Shown one piece after another: positions 17,140 through 27,100 of a stretch of DNA of 64,000 bases (its first letter is position 1; each line of letters begins with the position of its first letter). Location: assembly GCA_040429635.1 (NCBI GenBank), contig CP158972.1:1312001-1376000 (forward strand), read 5' to 3'. The position numbers and the translations under genes are program-made. This stretch comes from Tamlana crocina. Lineage in GTDB: Bacteria; Bacteroidota; Bacteroidia; Flavobacteriales; Flavobacteriaceae. The notes beneath the pieces were generated by a model. The model saw only the letters and a list, made by a program, of their open reading frames with translations. It did no database searches and was not told the origin of the DNA.

Positions 17140-19593
17140 ATGCCACATTTTATAGATGTCATTATACCCGTTCCACTGCAAAAGCTATTCACGTATAGCG
17201 TTACCGAGGCCGAATCCCAGTTTTTAAAACCCGGTATGCGAGTAGCCGTGCCCTTCGGAAAATCAAAAATATATACGGGTATTGTATTTAAAGTGCACAA
17301 CAACGCCCCAACGGCGTATGAAGCCAAAGATATTCAGCAGATTTTAGACGAAGCACCTATTGTTAACCCGCTGCAGTTGAAGTTGTGGGAATGGATAGCC
17401 AGTTACTACATGTGTACTTTGGGCGATGTGATGCGGGCTGCACTGCCCAATGCCTTTATTTTGGAAAGTGAAACCGTGGTGACCAAAAGCAAGTTGAAAA
17501 CCATCGATGAATCCATTTTAAAGGATGATGAATTTTTGGTTTATGAAGCACTTCAGCATCAATCCTCGTTGAAAATTCATGATATTTCTAATATCCTCGA
17601 TAAAAAAAATGTGCTGCCGGTTATAAAACGGCTTATTGAAAAGGATGCCATTTCGGTTGAAGAGGAGGTTTACGAAAAGTACAAGCCCAAACTGGTGCGT
17701 TTTGTAAAGTTGCACAATAATTATGCTTCAGAAAGTGCGCTGCAAAACCTGTTGGAAGAATTAAGCCGAGCGCCCAAACAAAGTGAGGTGGTGCTGACCT
17801 TGTTTTCCATTTCGGCAAAGACAAAAAAACCGGTAAAAGTTTCCGATTTAGCTGAGCAAAGTGGTGGTTCATCAGCAATCATTAAAACCTTGATAGATAA
17901 AGGTATTCTTGAGGAATATCATATTCAAGTAGATAGGGTGCAATATGAAGGAGAAGACACTGAAACTTCCAAAAATCTGAATGACCATCAAGAAACCGCA
18001 TTAGCCGAAATAAAATCGACCTTTGAAAAACATCAGGTCACGCTGTTGCACGGTGTCACTTCTTCCGGTAAAACCGAAATTTATGTGAAGTTGATCGAAG
18101 CGGTCATCGCCAAAGGAAAACAGGTATTGTATTTGCTTCCCGAAATTGCCTTGACTGCCCAGTTGATTAACAGGCTTCAGGATTATTTTGGAGAAAAAGT
18201 ATCGGTGTTCCATAGCAAATATTCATCACATGAGCGGGTAGAGGTTTGGAACAACGTCTTGCAAAATTCCGCGAAAGCGCAAATTATTCTTGGGGCGCGT
18301 TCTTCCATCTTTTTGCCGTTTAATGATTTGGGTTTGATTGTTGTGGACGAGGAGCACGAGCAGTCGTTTAAGCAGTTCGACCCCGCACCACGTTATCAAG
18401 CGCGAGACACGGCTGTGGTCTTAGGCTACATGCACCAGGCAAAAGTGCTTATGGGTTCGGCTACACCCAGTTTAGAGAGTTATTTTAACGCCAAGCAGAA
18501 CAAATATGGTTTTGTGGAGCTGAAATACAGGCATAACGATGTGTTGATGCCCGATATCGAGTTGGTGGATATTAAAGAAAAGCGGAAAAAGAAACGGATG
18601 AAGGGGCATTTCAGTGACCGGTTGTTGGAAGAAATGACCGAAACATTGGAGGTTGGCCAGCAGGTGATTCTCTTTCAAAACCGCCGTGGATTTTCGCCCA
18701 TTGTAGAGTGCAATACTTGTGGGCATTCACCTCAGTGCCCTAATTGTGATGTGAGCTTGACCTATCATCAATATCGTAGTCAGTTGCGTTGCCATTATTG
18801 CGGCTATGTTATGGCTATGATTAAGGATTGCAAAGCCTGTGGAAGCCCAGAATTGGATAGTAAAGGTTTTGGCACCGAGCAAATTGAGGAAGAGGTTAAA
18901 GTGTTGTTTCCAAACCATAAAGTGGCTCGAATGGATTTGGATACTACCCGCGGTAAATACGGCTATGAAAAAATCATAACAGCTCTGGAGCAGCTGGAAA
19001 TTGATATTTTAGTGGGTACCCAAATGCTTACCAAAGGATTGGATTTTAGAAATGTACGATTGGTGGGGATTATGAACGCTGATAACATGCTGAACTTCCC
19101 CGATTTTAGAGCCCACGAGCGGAGTTTCCAATTGATGCTTCAGGTGTCGGGTAGGGCGGGACGCACGCAAGAGCGCGGTAAGGTGTTGATTCAAACCTAC
19201 AATCCGCACCATAATATTTTGCAGCAGGTATCCACGAATAATTATATCGATATGTTCAACGAGCAAATGAACGACCGGTATAATTTTAAGTACCCGCCGG
19301 TTTACAAACAAATAAAAATTACGCTAAAGCACAAAGATTATAACAGGGTAGAAACGGCTTCCATTTGGTATGCCAAATCGTTGAGGCAGTTGTTTGGCGA
19401 CCATGTTTTAGGCCCCGAGTCGCCACCCATTGCCAGAATTCGGAATCAATTCCATAAAAATATTTTGGTAAAGATTCCAAAAAAACAATCGTTACCAAAA
19501 ACAAAAGAAGCCATTATTAAGGTTAATAATAGCTTCCAGAGTATAAAAGATTTTCGGTCGGTTAGGGTTATTCTAAATGTCGATAACTTCTAA
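17140..19593 (+). CDS. priA: Primosomal replication protein N' (DNA helicase PriA)
   Basis: 817 residues. PriA restarts stalled replication forks by loading the replicative helicase. The N-terminal 3' DNA-binding domain (about 1-105), a winged-helix region, the helicase core with Walker A GVTSSGKTEIY (about 305-315), DEEH box, GSATPS motif III and GTQMLTKGLDF are present. Four Cys pairs (CNTCG, CPNC, CHYCG, CKACG) form the zinc-binding insert between the helicase lobes, and the QVSGRAGR motif VI is intact. It follows the BrkB-family gene closely. A weak hairpin lies just after the stop. Confidence 0.96.
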   Translation: MPHFIDVIIPVPLQKLFTYSVTEAESQFLKPGMRVAVPFGKSKIYTGIVFKVHNNAPTAYEAKDIQQILDEAPIVNPLQLKLWEWIASYYMCTLGDVMRAALPNAFILESETVVTKSKLKTIDESILKDDEFLVYEALQHQSSLKIHDISNILDKKNVLPVIKRLIEKDAISVEEEVYEKYKPKLVRFVKLHNNYASESALQNLLEELSRAPKQSEVVLTLFSISAKTKKPVKVSDLAEQSGGSSAIIKTLIDKGILEEYHIQVDRVQYEGEDTETSKNLNDHQETALAEIKSTFEKHQVTLLHGVTSSGKTEIYVKLIEAVIAKGKQVLYLLPEIALTAQLINRLQDYFGEKVSVFHSKYSSHERVEVWNNVLQNSAKAQIILGARSSIFLPFNDLGLIVVDEEHEQSFKQFDPAPRYQARDTAVVLGYMHQAKVLMGSATPSLESYFNAKQNKYGFVELKYRHNDVLMPDIELVDIKEKRKKKRMKGHFSDRLLEEMTETLEVGQQVILFQNRRGFSPIVECNTCGHSPQCPNCDVSLTYHQYRSQLRCHYCGYVMAMIKDCKACGSPELDSKGFGTEQIEEEVKVLFPNHKVARMDLDTTRGKYGYEKIITALEQLEIDILVGTQMLTKGLDFRNVRLVGIMNADNMLNFPDFRAHERSFQLMLQVSGRAGRTQERGKVLIQTYNPHHNILQQVSTNNYIDMFNEQMNDRYNFKYPPVYKQIKITLKHKDYNRVETASIWYAKSLRQLFGDHVLGPESPPIARIRNQFHKNILVKIPKKQSLPKTKEAIIKVNNSFQSIKDFRSVRVILNVDNF

Positions 19594-19600
19594 TGAAATA

Positions 19601-19620
19601 GAAATTTGAAAACAAATTTC
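19601..19620 (+). terminator. Short hairpin after priA
   Basis: GAAATTTG and CAAATTTC form a perfect 8-bp inverted repeat around AAAA, 8 bp after the priA stop. It lacks a T tract and is AT-rich, so termination is only possible. The remaining bases to 19736 show no gene. Confidence 0.4.
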
Positions 19621-19736
19621 GTGATTGAATTAGTCCAGACGTAAGTCAGGATCTCATTCTTGTCTTTGTTGTATTATTATATGGAAGCTGAAAAACAAAC
19701 GGTTAGCTATGGGGGTAGCCTACAGGGGTTACGCTT

Positions 19737-20432
19737 CTAAATATTATTCAACGCGTCAACCAACTGGGTTTTCTTGTTTCGACTTAATGGAATTTCATAA
19801 GCGCCTACTTCAACATTTTTACTGTTAAATCGGTCAATCTTATCAAGGTTTACAATGTAACTTTTGTGGATTCTTAAAAATTTACCTTCTGGCAATTCGG
19901 CTTCAAAAGCTTTCATTGTAGAAAGTACTACCAAGCTGTTTTCTTCGGTAACCAATTTTACGTAATCACCAAGGGCCTCGATCCATTTAATGTCCTTAAT
20001 GTAAACTTTACGTTTTTTTAGATTACTTTTGACAAAAATATGTTCGCCATCTTCTTCGTTAAAGTCTTGGGTCAATCTATGTTGTTCCAAAGCTTTTTCA
20101 ACAGAAGTATTAAAACGTTCTCTGGTGATGGGTTTGTGTAAATAATCGGTGGCATCGTAATTAAACGCTTTAAAAGCATATTCGGTTTTACCGGTTACAA
20201 AAATAATTTGGGGCTTGTTGTTTAATACGTCCAAAAGTTCAAATCCGTTTAACACTGGCATTTCAATGTCTAAGAAGATTAGGTCTACTTGGTGCGTGTT
20301 TAAACCATTTTTTGTTTCAAGGGCACTACTGTACTCTGCAATTAGGTTAAGTGAAGGATGATTTTCTACCAACTTAACGATGGAGAGACGTTGTATTGCT
20401 GAATCGTCTACTACTACACAGTTTAAAGTCAT
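19737..20432 (-). CDS. LytTR-family response regulator
   Basis: 231 residues. A receiver domain (about 1-120) with acidic pocket DD at 9-10, phospho-acceptor Asp55 (LIFLDIEMP) and KPI switch Lys is followed by a LytTR DNA-binding domain (about 135-231; FVKSNLKKRKVYIKDIKWIEALGDYVKL, LRIHKSYIVNLDKID, EIPLSRNKK). In Bacteroidota such regulators usually pair with a LytS/YehU-type histidine kinase, but none is adjacent here. It is divergent from the ribosomal rpsF operon; the 211-bp gap carries the rpsF promoter. Confidence 0.93.
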   Translation of the reverse strand: MTLNCVVVDDSAIQRLSIVKLVENHPSLNLIAEYSSALETKNGLNTHQVDLIFLDIEMPVLNGFELLDVLNNKPQIIFVTGKTEYAFKAFNYDATDYLHKPITRERFNTSVEKALEQHRLTQDFNEEDGEHIFVKSNLKKRKVYIKDIKWIEALGDYVKLVTEENSLVVLSTMKAFEAELPEGKFLRIHKSYIVNLDKIDRFNSKNVEVGAYEIPLSRNKKTQLVDALNNI

Positions 20433-20603
20433 AACATTTTATATTATTTCGGTTAAGATATCGACAATAGTACGAATAATTCGGTTAAAAACCAAAAAAC
20501 ATCGTTAAAATACATGTTTTAACTTTTTTTTAACACTATTTCAGGGCAGATTTCTGTGTGTAAAATAGAATAAGTTATAGTTGTGTAATATATAGAATTT
20601 ATT

Positions 20604-20611
20604 TATTTTTG
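20604..20611 (+). promoter_or_regulatory. Promoter -7 box for rpsF-rpsR-rplI
   Basis: TATTTTTG fits TAnnTTTG; a TTG at 20581-20583 lies 20 bp upstream as the -33 element. The rpsF ATG is 33 bp downstream. Confidence 0.7.
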
Positions 20612-20643
20612 CAGCCAATTTTTAACAATAAAAAACGATTTTT

Positions 20644-20982
20644 ATGAATCATTATGAAACTGTTTTCATCTTGAATCCCGTTTTATCTGAAGAGCAGATA
20701 AAGGAAACAGTAAAGAAATACGAAGATTTTCTTGTTTCTAACGGTGCAAAGATGGTATCAAAAGAAGACTGGGGGCTTAAAAAATTAGCTTACCCAATCC
20801 AGAACAAAAAGAGTGGTTTTTACCATTTATTTGAGTACACCGTAGATGGTGAAGTAATTAATGGATTAGAGCTAGAATTTAGACGTGATGAGCGTTTTAT
20901 GCGTTACCTAACTGTAAAGTTAGATAAGCACGCTGTAGCTTGGGCAGAAAGAAGAAGAGAAAAACTTAAAGTAAAAGCTTAA
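20644..20982 (+). CDS. rpsF: 30S ribosomal protein S6
   Basis: 112 residues. [21 protein letters not shown] is the typical S6 start, and the segment [23 protein letters not shown] and the basic C-terminal tail fit. S6 pairs with S18 on the platform of the small subunit. First gene of the conserved order rpsF-rpsR-rplI, with 2 bp between its stop and the rpsR start. Confidence 0.98.
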   Translation: MNHYETVFILNPVLSEEQIKETVKKYEDFLVSNGAKMVSKEDWGLKKLAYPIQNKKSGFYHLFEYTVDGEVINGLELEFRRDERFMRYLTVKLDKHAVAWAERRREKLKVKA

Positions 20983-20984
20983 TT

Positions 20985-21281
20985 ATGTCATCAATAGAAC
21001 AACAATCAAAAGGTAAAAAAGACGGAGAAATCAGGTATTTAACTCCGCTTAACATTGAAACTAATAAGCAAAAAAAATACTGTCGTTTCAAAAAATCTGG
21101 TATCAAGTACATTGATTACAAAGATCCAGATTTCTTATTGAAGTTTGTAAACGAGCAAGGTAAAATTTTACCTCGTCGTTTAACAGGAACGTCATTAAAG
21201 TACCAAAGAAAAGTGTCTGTTGCCGTAAAAAGAGCACGTCACTTAGCTTTAATGCCATACGTAGCAGATTTATTAAAATAA
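20985..21281 (+). CDS. rpsR: 30S ribosomal protein S18
   Basis: 98 residues. The core [40 protein letters not shown] and [29 protein letters not shown] is standard; the last part binds 16S rRNA. A Cys remains in the KKYCRF segment. It sits between rpsF and rplI with gaps of 2 and 13 bp. Confidence 0.98.
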   Translation: MSSIEQQSKGKKDGEIRYLTPLNIETNKQKKYCRFKKSGIKYIDYKDPDFLLKFVNEQGKILPRRLTGTSLKYQRKVSVAVKRARHLALMPYVADLLK

Positions 21282-21294
21282 AATACACATAACG

Positions 21295-21756
21295 ATGGAA
21301 CTTATATTAAAACAAGACGTTGAAAATTTAGGATTTAAAGACGATGTTGTAACAGTTAAGAGCGGTTATGGTAGAAACTTTTTAATTCCCCAAGGGCAAG
21401 CTATTTTAGCTACGCCTTCTGCTAAAAAAGTGTTGGCAGAAAACTTGAAGCAAAGAGCTTTTAAAGAAAAGAAAGTGATAGAGGAGGCTAAGAAAACTGC
21501 TGAAGCTATAAAAGGATTGGATATTAAAATTACTGCAAAGGCTACCGAAGGTGCTAGTGCCGGTGATAAATTATTCGGTTCTGTGACTAAGGCCGATTTA
21601 GTTGAAGCTTTTGAAAAAGCTGGACATTCAGTTGACAAAAAATTTGTTACAATTACAGGAGGAAACATTAAGCGTTTAGGGCAGTACACTGCTGTAGTGC
21701 GTTTACACAGAGAAGTAGTTTTCGATTTTCCTTTTGAGGTTATAGCGCAAGCTTAA
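21295..21756 (+). CDS. rplI: 50S ribosomal protein L9
   Basis: 153 residues, the normal two-domain L9. The N-terminal domain MELILKQDVENLGFKDDVVTVKSGYGRNFLIP is joined by a long Lys/Ala-rich helix (about 40-80) to a C-terminal rRNA-binding domain (GDKLFGSVTKADLVEAFEKAG, VVRLHREVVFDFPFEVI). Last gene of the S6-S18-L9 operon, followed by an intrinsic terminator. Confidence 0.98.
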   Translation: MELILKQDVENLGFKDDVVTVKSGYGRNFLIPQGQAILATPSAKKVLAENLKQRAFKEKKVIEEAKKTAEAIKGLDIKITAKATEGASAGDKLFGSVTKADLVEAFEKAGHSVDKKFVTITGGNIKRLGQYTAVVRLHREVVFDFPFEVIAQA

Positions 21757-21778
21757 TCCATTTTGAAATAAAATAAGG

Positions 21779-21805
21779 AGCCTCAACATCGTTGGGGCTT
21801 TTTTT
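21779..21805 (+). terminator. Intrinsic terminator of the rpsF operon
   Basis: AGCCTCAAC (21779-21787) pairs with GTTGGGGCT (21791-21799), with a T run to 21805. A classical hairpin plus T tract 22 bp past the rplI stop. Confidence 0.82.
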
Positions 21806-21819
21806 ATGACATATTAAAA

Positions 21820-22290
21820 ATGAAATACAGAAGACTTACAAAAGAACAATTTGAAGAACTGCACCAAGAGTTCATCAATTTTTTGGCCACACAGTCCATT
21901 ACGCATGATGAGTGGACCAATCTAAAAGCCAATAAACCCGAATTGGCCGAAACCGAACTGGATGTGTTCAGCGATTTAATTTGGGAGGGCGTTTTAAACC
22001 AAACCGAATATTTAGAAAATTTTGCGCCGCAGCACATGTATTTGTTCCGCTTGGGGGAAGATAAAATGCACGCTATTGTGGTAAACGTTACAAAAGACGG
22101 CATCGATATCACCACCCAAGAAGGCTACGATTGGTTGCGTGAAAACCTTTTGGATGAAAGCGTAGAGTTTTTACAAGCCGATAAAGAGTACACCGACGAT
22201 AAGAACGCCGATAAATTCAAAATGATTGAGCAAGGCTCCGTGATTACCAAAGGTGAACTGTACCATTATTTTAATGAGTTGATAAACTAG
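21820..22290 (+). CDS. DUF6495-family protein
   Basis: 156 residues, acidic, no signal peptide and no membrane helix. I recognise the start MKYRRLTKEQFEELHQEFINFLA and the LDVFSDLIWEGVL and HMYLFRLGEDKMHAIVVNV segments as a Bacteroidota family of unknown function (DUF6495). It commonly stands near ribosomal or hisS genes in flavobacteria, but no role is known. It begins 14 bp after the rplI terminator, so it may depend on read-through or on a promoter I cannot see. Confidence 0.8.
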   Translation: MKYRRLTKEQFEELHQEFINFLATQSITHDEWTNLKANKPELAETELDVFSDLIWEGVLNQTEYLENFAPQHMYLFRLGEDKMHAIVVNVTKDGIDITTQEGYDWLRENLLDESVEFLQADKEYTDDKNADKFKMIEQGSVITKGELYHYFNELIN

Positions 22291-22334
22291 AGATTTAACC
22301 CTTCCGGATTTCGTTTTTTTTTTGAAACCGAAAT

Positions 22335-22411
22335 CCACCTTCCCTTAAAAGGGAAGGAGTTCTCCTCCTTTTGAAGGAGGAGTGTCACGAAGTGACGAGG
22401 TGGTTTTTTTT
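22335..22411 (+). repeat. Structured intergenic repeat with three nested hairpins and a T tract
   Basis: Outer arms CCACCT (22335-22340) and AGGTGG (22398-22403) enclose three hairpins: CCTTCCC/GGGAAGG (22338-22357), a 9-bp stem CTCCTCCTT/AAGGAGGAG (22362-22382) and GTCAC/GTGAC (22384-22396). Eight T follow. The outer arm shares three bases with the first hairpin, so the two compete. The GTCACGAAGTGAC unit is a type of intergenic repeat seen many times in flavobacterial genomes. With the T tract it could end transcription after the DUF6495 gene. Confidence 0.7.
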
Positions 22412-22467
22412 CAACTCAAATTTGGGGATAAAAAGTAATATATTGTATTACTTTTAAATCCATTAAT

Positions 22468-22475
22468 TATTTTTG
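22468..22475 (+). promoter_or_regulatory. Promoter -7 box for hisS
   Basis: TATTTTTG fits TAnnTTTG. The expected transcript start is at about 22482, so the next 80 bases, including a repeat, form the hisS leader. Confidence 0.6.
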
Positions 22476-22484
22476 CATGAATGC

Positions 22485-22558
22485 TGTCATTCCTGCGTAG
22501 GCAGGAATCCACTTTAAATTTTTCTAATTACAAAAAGATACCTGCGTGCGCAGGCATT
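22485..22558 (+). repeat. REP-like repeat element in the hisS leader
   Basis: Two hairpins bound this element: ATTCCTGC-gtag-GCAGGAAT (22489-22508) and CCTGCG-tg-CGCAGG (22541-22554), with 32 bases between. When read in frame it gives the SFLRRQES...KIPACAGI peptide known from REP-type repeats wrongly translated as protein N-termini. It lies between the promoter and the hisS ATG. Confidence 0.75.
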
Positions 22559-22561
22559 ATT

Positions 22562-24028
22562 ATGGCCCAAAAACCAAGCATCCCAAAAGGCACGAGAGAT
22601 TTTAACCCAGAACAGGTTGCCAAACGTAACTATATTTTCAACACTATTCGTGGGGCGTTTGAAACCTTCGGATTTCAACCCATTGAAACGCCGAGTTTTG
22701 AAAACTCCGAAACCCTAATGGGAAAATATGGTGACGAAGGGGATCGCTTGATTTTTAAGATTTTGAATTCAGGAGATTTTTTGAAAACTATTGATTATCC
22801 GGAGTTGACAAAGGAAATTATAGAGAATAAAATAGGCGGAGTTGATCCTTTGCAGGACGGGACTTATAATATTGATGGTGAAATCGAGGACTTCAAAAGC
22901 TTGGTGAAAGAATACATAAAGGACACTTATTTATCTGAAAAAGCCCTTCGTTACGACCTCACAGTGCCTTTTGCGCGTTACGTGGTACAACACCAAAACG
23001 AGATTGAATTTCCGTTTAAACGTTACCAAATCCAACCGGTTTGGCGTGCCGATAGGCCTCAAAAGGGACGTTTTAGGGAGTTTTACCAATGCGATGCCGA
23101 TGTGGTGGGCAGCGATTCGTTGTGGCAGGAAGTAGAATTCATCCAACTTTACGACACCGTTTTTTCAGCCTTAAAATTGGAAGGCGTTACCATAAAAATC
23201 AACAACCGAAAAATATTGTCGGGCATTGCTGAAGTGATTGGTGCTTCCGATAAACTCATCGATTTTACCGTGGCTTTGGATAAGCTCGATAAAATTGGCG
23301 AGGAAAAGGTAAAAGAAGAAATGCTTTCCAAAGGGATTTCAGAAGAAGGGATTTCTAAATTGCAGCCACTATTCACGTTGTCGGGTTCTTTTGAATCGCA
23401 AATAGAAAGTTTAAAAGATATTTTAAACACTTCCGAAGAAGGGAAAAAAGGTATTGACGAACTCGACTTCATCAATAACGCCATTTCCGAATTGGGTTTA
23501 AAAACCGCAGCTTTGCAACTGGATGTCACTTTGGCCCGCGGACTGAATTATTACACCGGAGCCATTTTTGAGGTAGCCGCGCCGAAGTCCGTAAAAATGG
23601 GCTCGATTGGTGGAGGAGGTCGTTACGACGATTTAACAGGTATTTTCGGAATGAAAAACGTAAGCGGTGTGGGTATTAGTTTTGGTTTGGACCGCATTTA
23701 TTTGGTGCTTGAAGAACTGGGGCTTTTTCCAGAAACCGTTAATAAAAACGTTGAGGTCCTGTTCATCAATTTTGGTGACAAGGAGGCGTTGTTCAGTTTA
23801 AAAGCGATTAAGCAATTGCGCCAACAGGGCATTAATGCCGAATTGTACCCTGATCCGGCCAAAATGAAAAAGCAGATGAATCACGCCAACAAGCGAAACA
23901 TTCCGTTTGTGGTTTTGGTGGGCGAAGAGGAAATCAATTCGAGTACCTATACACTTAAAAACATGGTGTCTGGCGAGCAGGAAAAAGTATCATTGGAGGC
24001 TTTAGTAGCAACCATAAAAAAGTCCTGA
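22562..24028 (+). CDS. hisS: Histidyl-tRNA synthetase
   Basis: 488 residues from ATG 22562. A longer frame starts at 22481, but its first 27 codons are the intergenic repeat, not protein. Class II synthetase: [23 protein letters not shown] at the N-terminus, motif 2 region [19 protein letters not shown], the histidine loop [24 protein letters not shown], motif 3 [15 protein letters not shown], and a C-terminal anticodon-binding domain (about 395-488). It charges tRNA-His using ATP. A hairpin overlaps the stop. Confidence 0.97.
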   Translation: MAQKPSIPKGTRDFNPEQVAKRNYIFNTIRGAFETFGFQPIETPSFENSETLMGKYGDEGDRLIFKILNSGDFLKTIDYPELTKEIIENKIGGVDPLQDGTYNIDGEIEDFKSLVKEYIKDTYLSEKALRYDLTVPFARYVVQHQNEIEFPFKRYQIQPVWRADRPQKGRFREFYQCDADVVGSDSLWQEVEFIQLYDTVFSALKLEGVTIKINNRKILSGIAEVIGASDKLIDFTVALDKLDKIGEEKVKEEMLSKGISEEGISKLQPLFTLSGSFESQIESLKDILNTSEEGKKGIDELDFINNAISELGLKTAALQLDVTLARGLNYYTGAIFEVAAPKSVKMGSIGGGGRYDDLTGIFGMKNVSGVGISFGLDRIYLVLEELGLFPETVNKNVEVLFINFGDKEALFSLKAIKQLRQQGINAELYPDPAKMKKQMNHANKRNIPFVVLVGEEEINSSTYTLKNMVSGEQEKVSLEALVATIKKS

Positions 24029-24045
24029 ACGTCAATTCAGGACTT
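24020..24045 (+). terminator. Hairpin overlapping the hisS stop
   Basis: AAGTCCTGAA (24020-24029) pairs perfectly with TTCAGGACTT (24036-24045). The stem includes the hisS stop codon. No T tract follows, so efficiency is uncertain; it may serve both convergent genes. Confidence 0.5.
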
Positions 24046-24107
24046 GAAACAAGGGTAAAAAGAAGTTTTTTAGGTGACTAACTCCAAATAATCTTAATGT
24101 GCCCTGT

Positions 24108-27100
24108 TTATTTTACGCGCACTTTTTTGGACATGCTACGATGCTTGGTTCTTACTCTTAAAATATAGTTTCCAGGCTTTAAATGGTTATAATATTCTAA
24201 GCTGTTTTGGTTAGTTTTTGGCAACGTTTTAAATACCGACTGCCCAATGATGTTGAGTAGTTCAACAGATTCAATATACATGGAAGCGGGGTTGTTTACA
24301 ATAATGCAGTTCTTTTCGTTGGAAAAATAAGCACCGATGTTTTCGCTAATGTTGTATTCCGTATTCAAGCTTTCTTCTTTTCCAAAGGTGATTTCAAAAC
24401 GGTCTAAATAAGTGCCTGGGTCCAAATGGATGCTGTAATCGTTTATTTTAAGGTTGTGGTATACATCGAGGGTTTTATCGTGTAGATAAATTATCAAGCT
24501 GTTGGTAATATTTTCTAAAGCTTCAATCCTGATAGTGGCCATTCCCGCTTTTTTGATTTTTATACCCAGCGGTAATTTTTGGTCGGTTTCGAAATGATTT
24601 ACCGCTTGGATTACAAATTCCTTATTGTGGATTAGCCAAAACATGTCCTCAACATTGTCTTCGGTTAATGGCGCATCGTAGCCCAAATCGAAATGGTTTG
24701 TGGCACTTTCATCAACTCCGGTTAAAAGTTGGCGGTGATACCCTTTCGGGGAATCGAACATCAATCTCAGTTTAGGTCTCGTGTCTAAATTAGTGTTGTT
24801 TATTTTCTTTTTGCTTTTTGCTTCATTCGATTTTAAAAATATGGACGAACCTGAAGCTTCGGTTTGAAACACTCGCTGGCTATTTTTAAATACAATATTT
24901 CCGCCGTCGATGGAGCTTGTTAAGTTCGGGTCGTTACTTTCGCCGGTAAGCTCGGGATCTAAAATAGCCCTAACAAAAAAGCCTTGCCCAACCGGGATGT
25001 AGCGCTCGGGAGCCCCTTTCGTACTAGTCAACCCACCAGTGTGATTTATTCTGGTATCACTGTTTATGGCGGGGGTGCTGCCCATTAGGGTGTAAATGCC
25101 ATAGCCGCCTTGGTATTCTTTCAGGTAATGCGTGTTGCTGGCAAAGTGCTCCCAAAAGTAAAGTGCGCCGTTTATAACATTATTGGTGTTGTTGCCGCCG
25201 TCTTTAATGTTGTCTCTAATAAACTCATCGGCATCTAATGCTGAAGGGTATGGGTTGCCCACTAAATATTCGTTGTTAACTGTTAGTGGAAGGGTAATCT
25301 CGTCGTTATTTGGTTTTCCGTCGAAAACATAATTTTGGGTCAGCGATATATTGCCGCTGGTATTGTCCACGCCTTTCATGGTAAAGCCTTCACCGGGTAA
25401 AATAGTGCCATTTCGCCTAACGTGTTGCCATGCGTAATAGTTGTTGTAGGTGGAGTTTGAGTATTTCCAAATCCAATAATCTGCAATGGTAATATCATTT
25501 CCAGTAACACAGCCATTGTAACCAAAGCTGGTAAAGGTGATGTTACTTGGCGATGTGGGCAGTGTGCCGTTTTTAAAAATATTGTCGGTCATTTTATAGC
25601 TGTTGTTGTTGCTGGAGGCATTGCTAACCCCAACCGGAGATGACCAATAATTATAGGTGAAGTAATCTTTTGTACCTTGTTGGTCGCGTTCAATTTTTCC
25701 TGCGCTGGTAGCGTCTAAAATACTGCCTTCGGTTTGGATAAGTTGCGATTCGCCCTCTAAATCAATCAGGCCGTCTAATTTCAAATACCAACCGTTATAC
25801 AGTCCTTTATCGGCTTCAATGGAAAACTCCTTTCCCGAATCTACGATCAATCCTACCATGCCTTGCTCATCGTAAGTGCCGTTAAGGATAATATTGTTTT
25901 TTATATGAACGATTGATGCGCCATCGGGGTTATCGGATTTGGTAGAAATATCCCATTCGCTACCGTATAACCAATTGGAGCTGTCCGTCCAATTTCCGTC
26001 GGCAACCGTTTCGTAAGGCAGCGGAGCTTTTTGGAAATAAATGTCTTTGAAATTGTACATTTTTGCTCCGGAAACATCAATACTCCCTGTTTTTTTATCG
26101 TCAAGAATGTCATCTTGGTAGCCATCCATTTTGTAGTATTTAACAAGATTGCTGCCCAATGAAGCACAAATAGTGATTGGAATTATTTTTCCGCTGTTGA
26201 AATTATTGGAATCGTCAAGTTCTTGGTAAACCATACGTTGAAGTTCTTCAGTGGTCAGCGCTTTGTTGAAAACCCTAACTTCGTCAATTCCTCCCTTAAA
26301 ATAATTGCTGTCTGTGGTGGCTCTTCCAATCATAAAATTGGAGGCATCTGTAATTCCGCCTAAGCTTGAGGTGTCTCGGGCTTCTTCAATACCATTGATA
26401 AAAAGTACTACATCGCCATCAGTTTCGGTAGTCACCGCCACATGGGTCCAAATACCATCGGTTATGTTTGTAGTAGAGGATAAACTAACGCTTTCAGAAA
26501 TTGCTGTAACCGAGTTATCGGCCTCGTTTATTCTGATGTAAAAATCATTTTGCCCTGCAATAACTCTGTTGTCAGCATCGGTGTTTGTGCCGTCAGATTT
26601 TATAAAAGCCATAATGGTTGCGCTTCCTGAGGAAATGACATTGGTGTCTTCAACATAATCATTCCGACCGTCAAAATATAGGCTGTAGCTGTTATCTAAA
26701 TTACGAGGTGAGCCAAAAACAGTATCGTTGCCATCGCGCGAGGCTACAATACCATCACCATCTGCATCGGTGGTGTTATCTAAAACCCCTGCCGTGTTGG
26801 GAAGGTGCGCATAAATTTCAACAGTATCTATGTCATTTGTGGTGCCATTTGTGGGGTCGCGGTAGTCTGGCGTGCCATCTCCGTCGGAATCCAAAGCATA
26901 CAAAGGTCCGGTGCCTTGCCCAATATTTCCATAAGCATCTGCATAGGTGGCTGCGTCGCTGTGGTAATCAAAAATGTCTAAAATACCGTCACCGTAATAT
27001 TCTATTGAACCATCGCCTTCGGAATCTTTCTCCCTAAAGGCTTCGGTTTCTGCTCCATCTCCAACACCATTACCAGTTACGTCTCCGTCGCCATTTTGAA

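Noticed and set aside
20433-20643. Regulatory RNA between the LytTR regulator and rpsF
   Set aside because: Beyond the rpsF promoter box only AT-rich sequence and short TTCGGTTAA repeats are seen; no stable fold or terminator supports an RNA gene.
22481-22561. N-terminal extension of hisS by 27 codons
   Set aside because: The extra codons translate the two hairpins of an intergenic repeat (SFLRRQES type), and conserved HisRS sequence begins only after the ATG at 22562.
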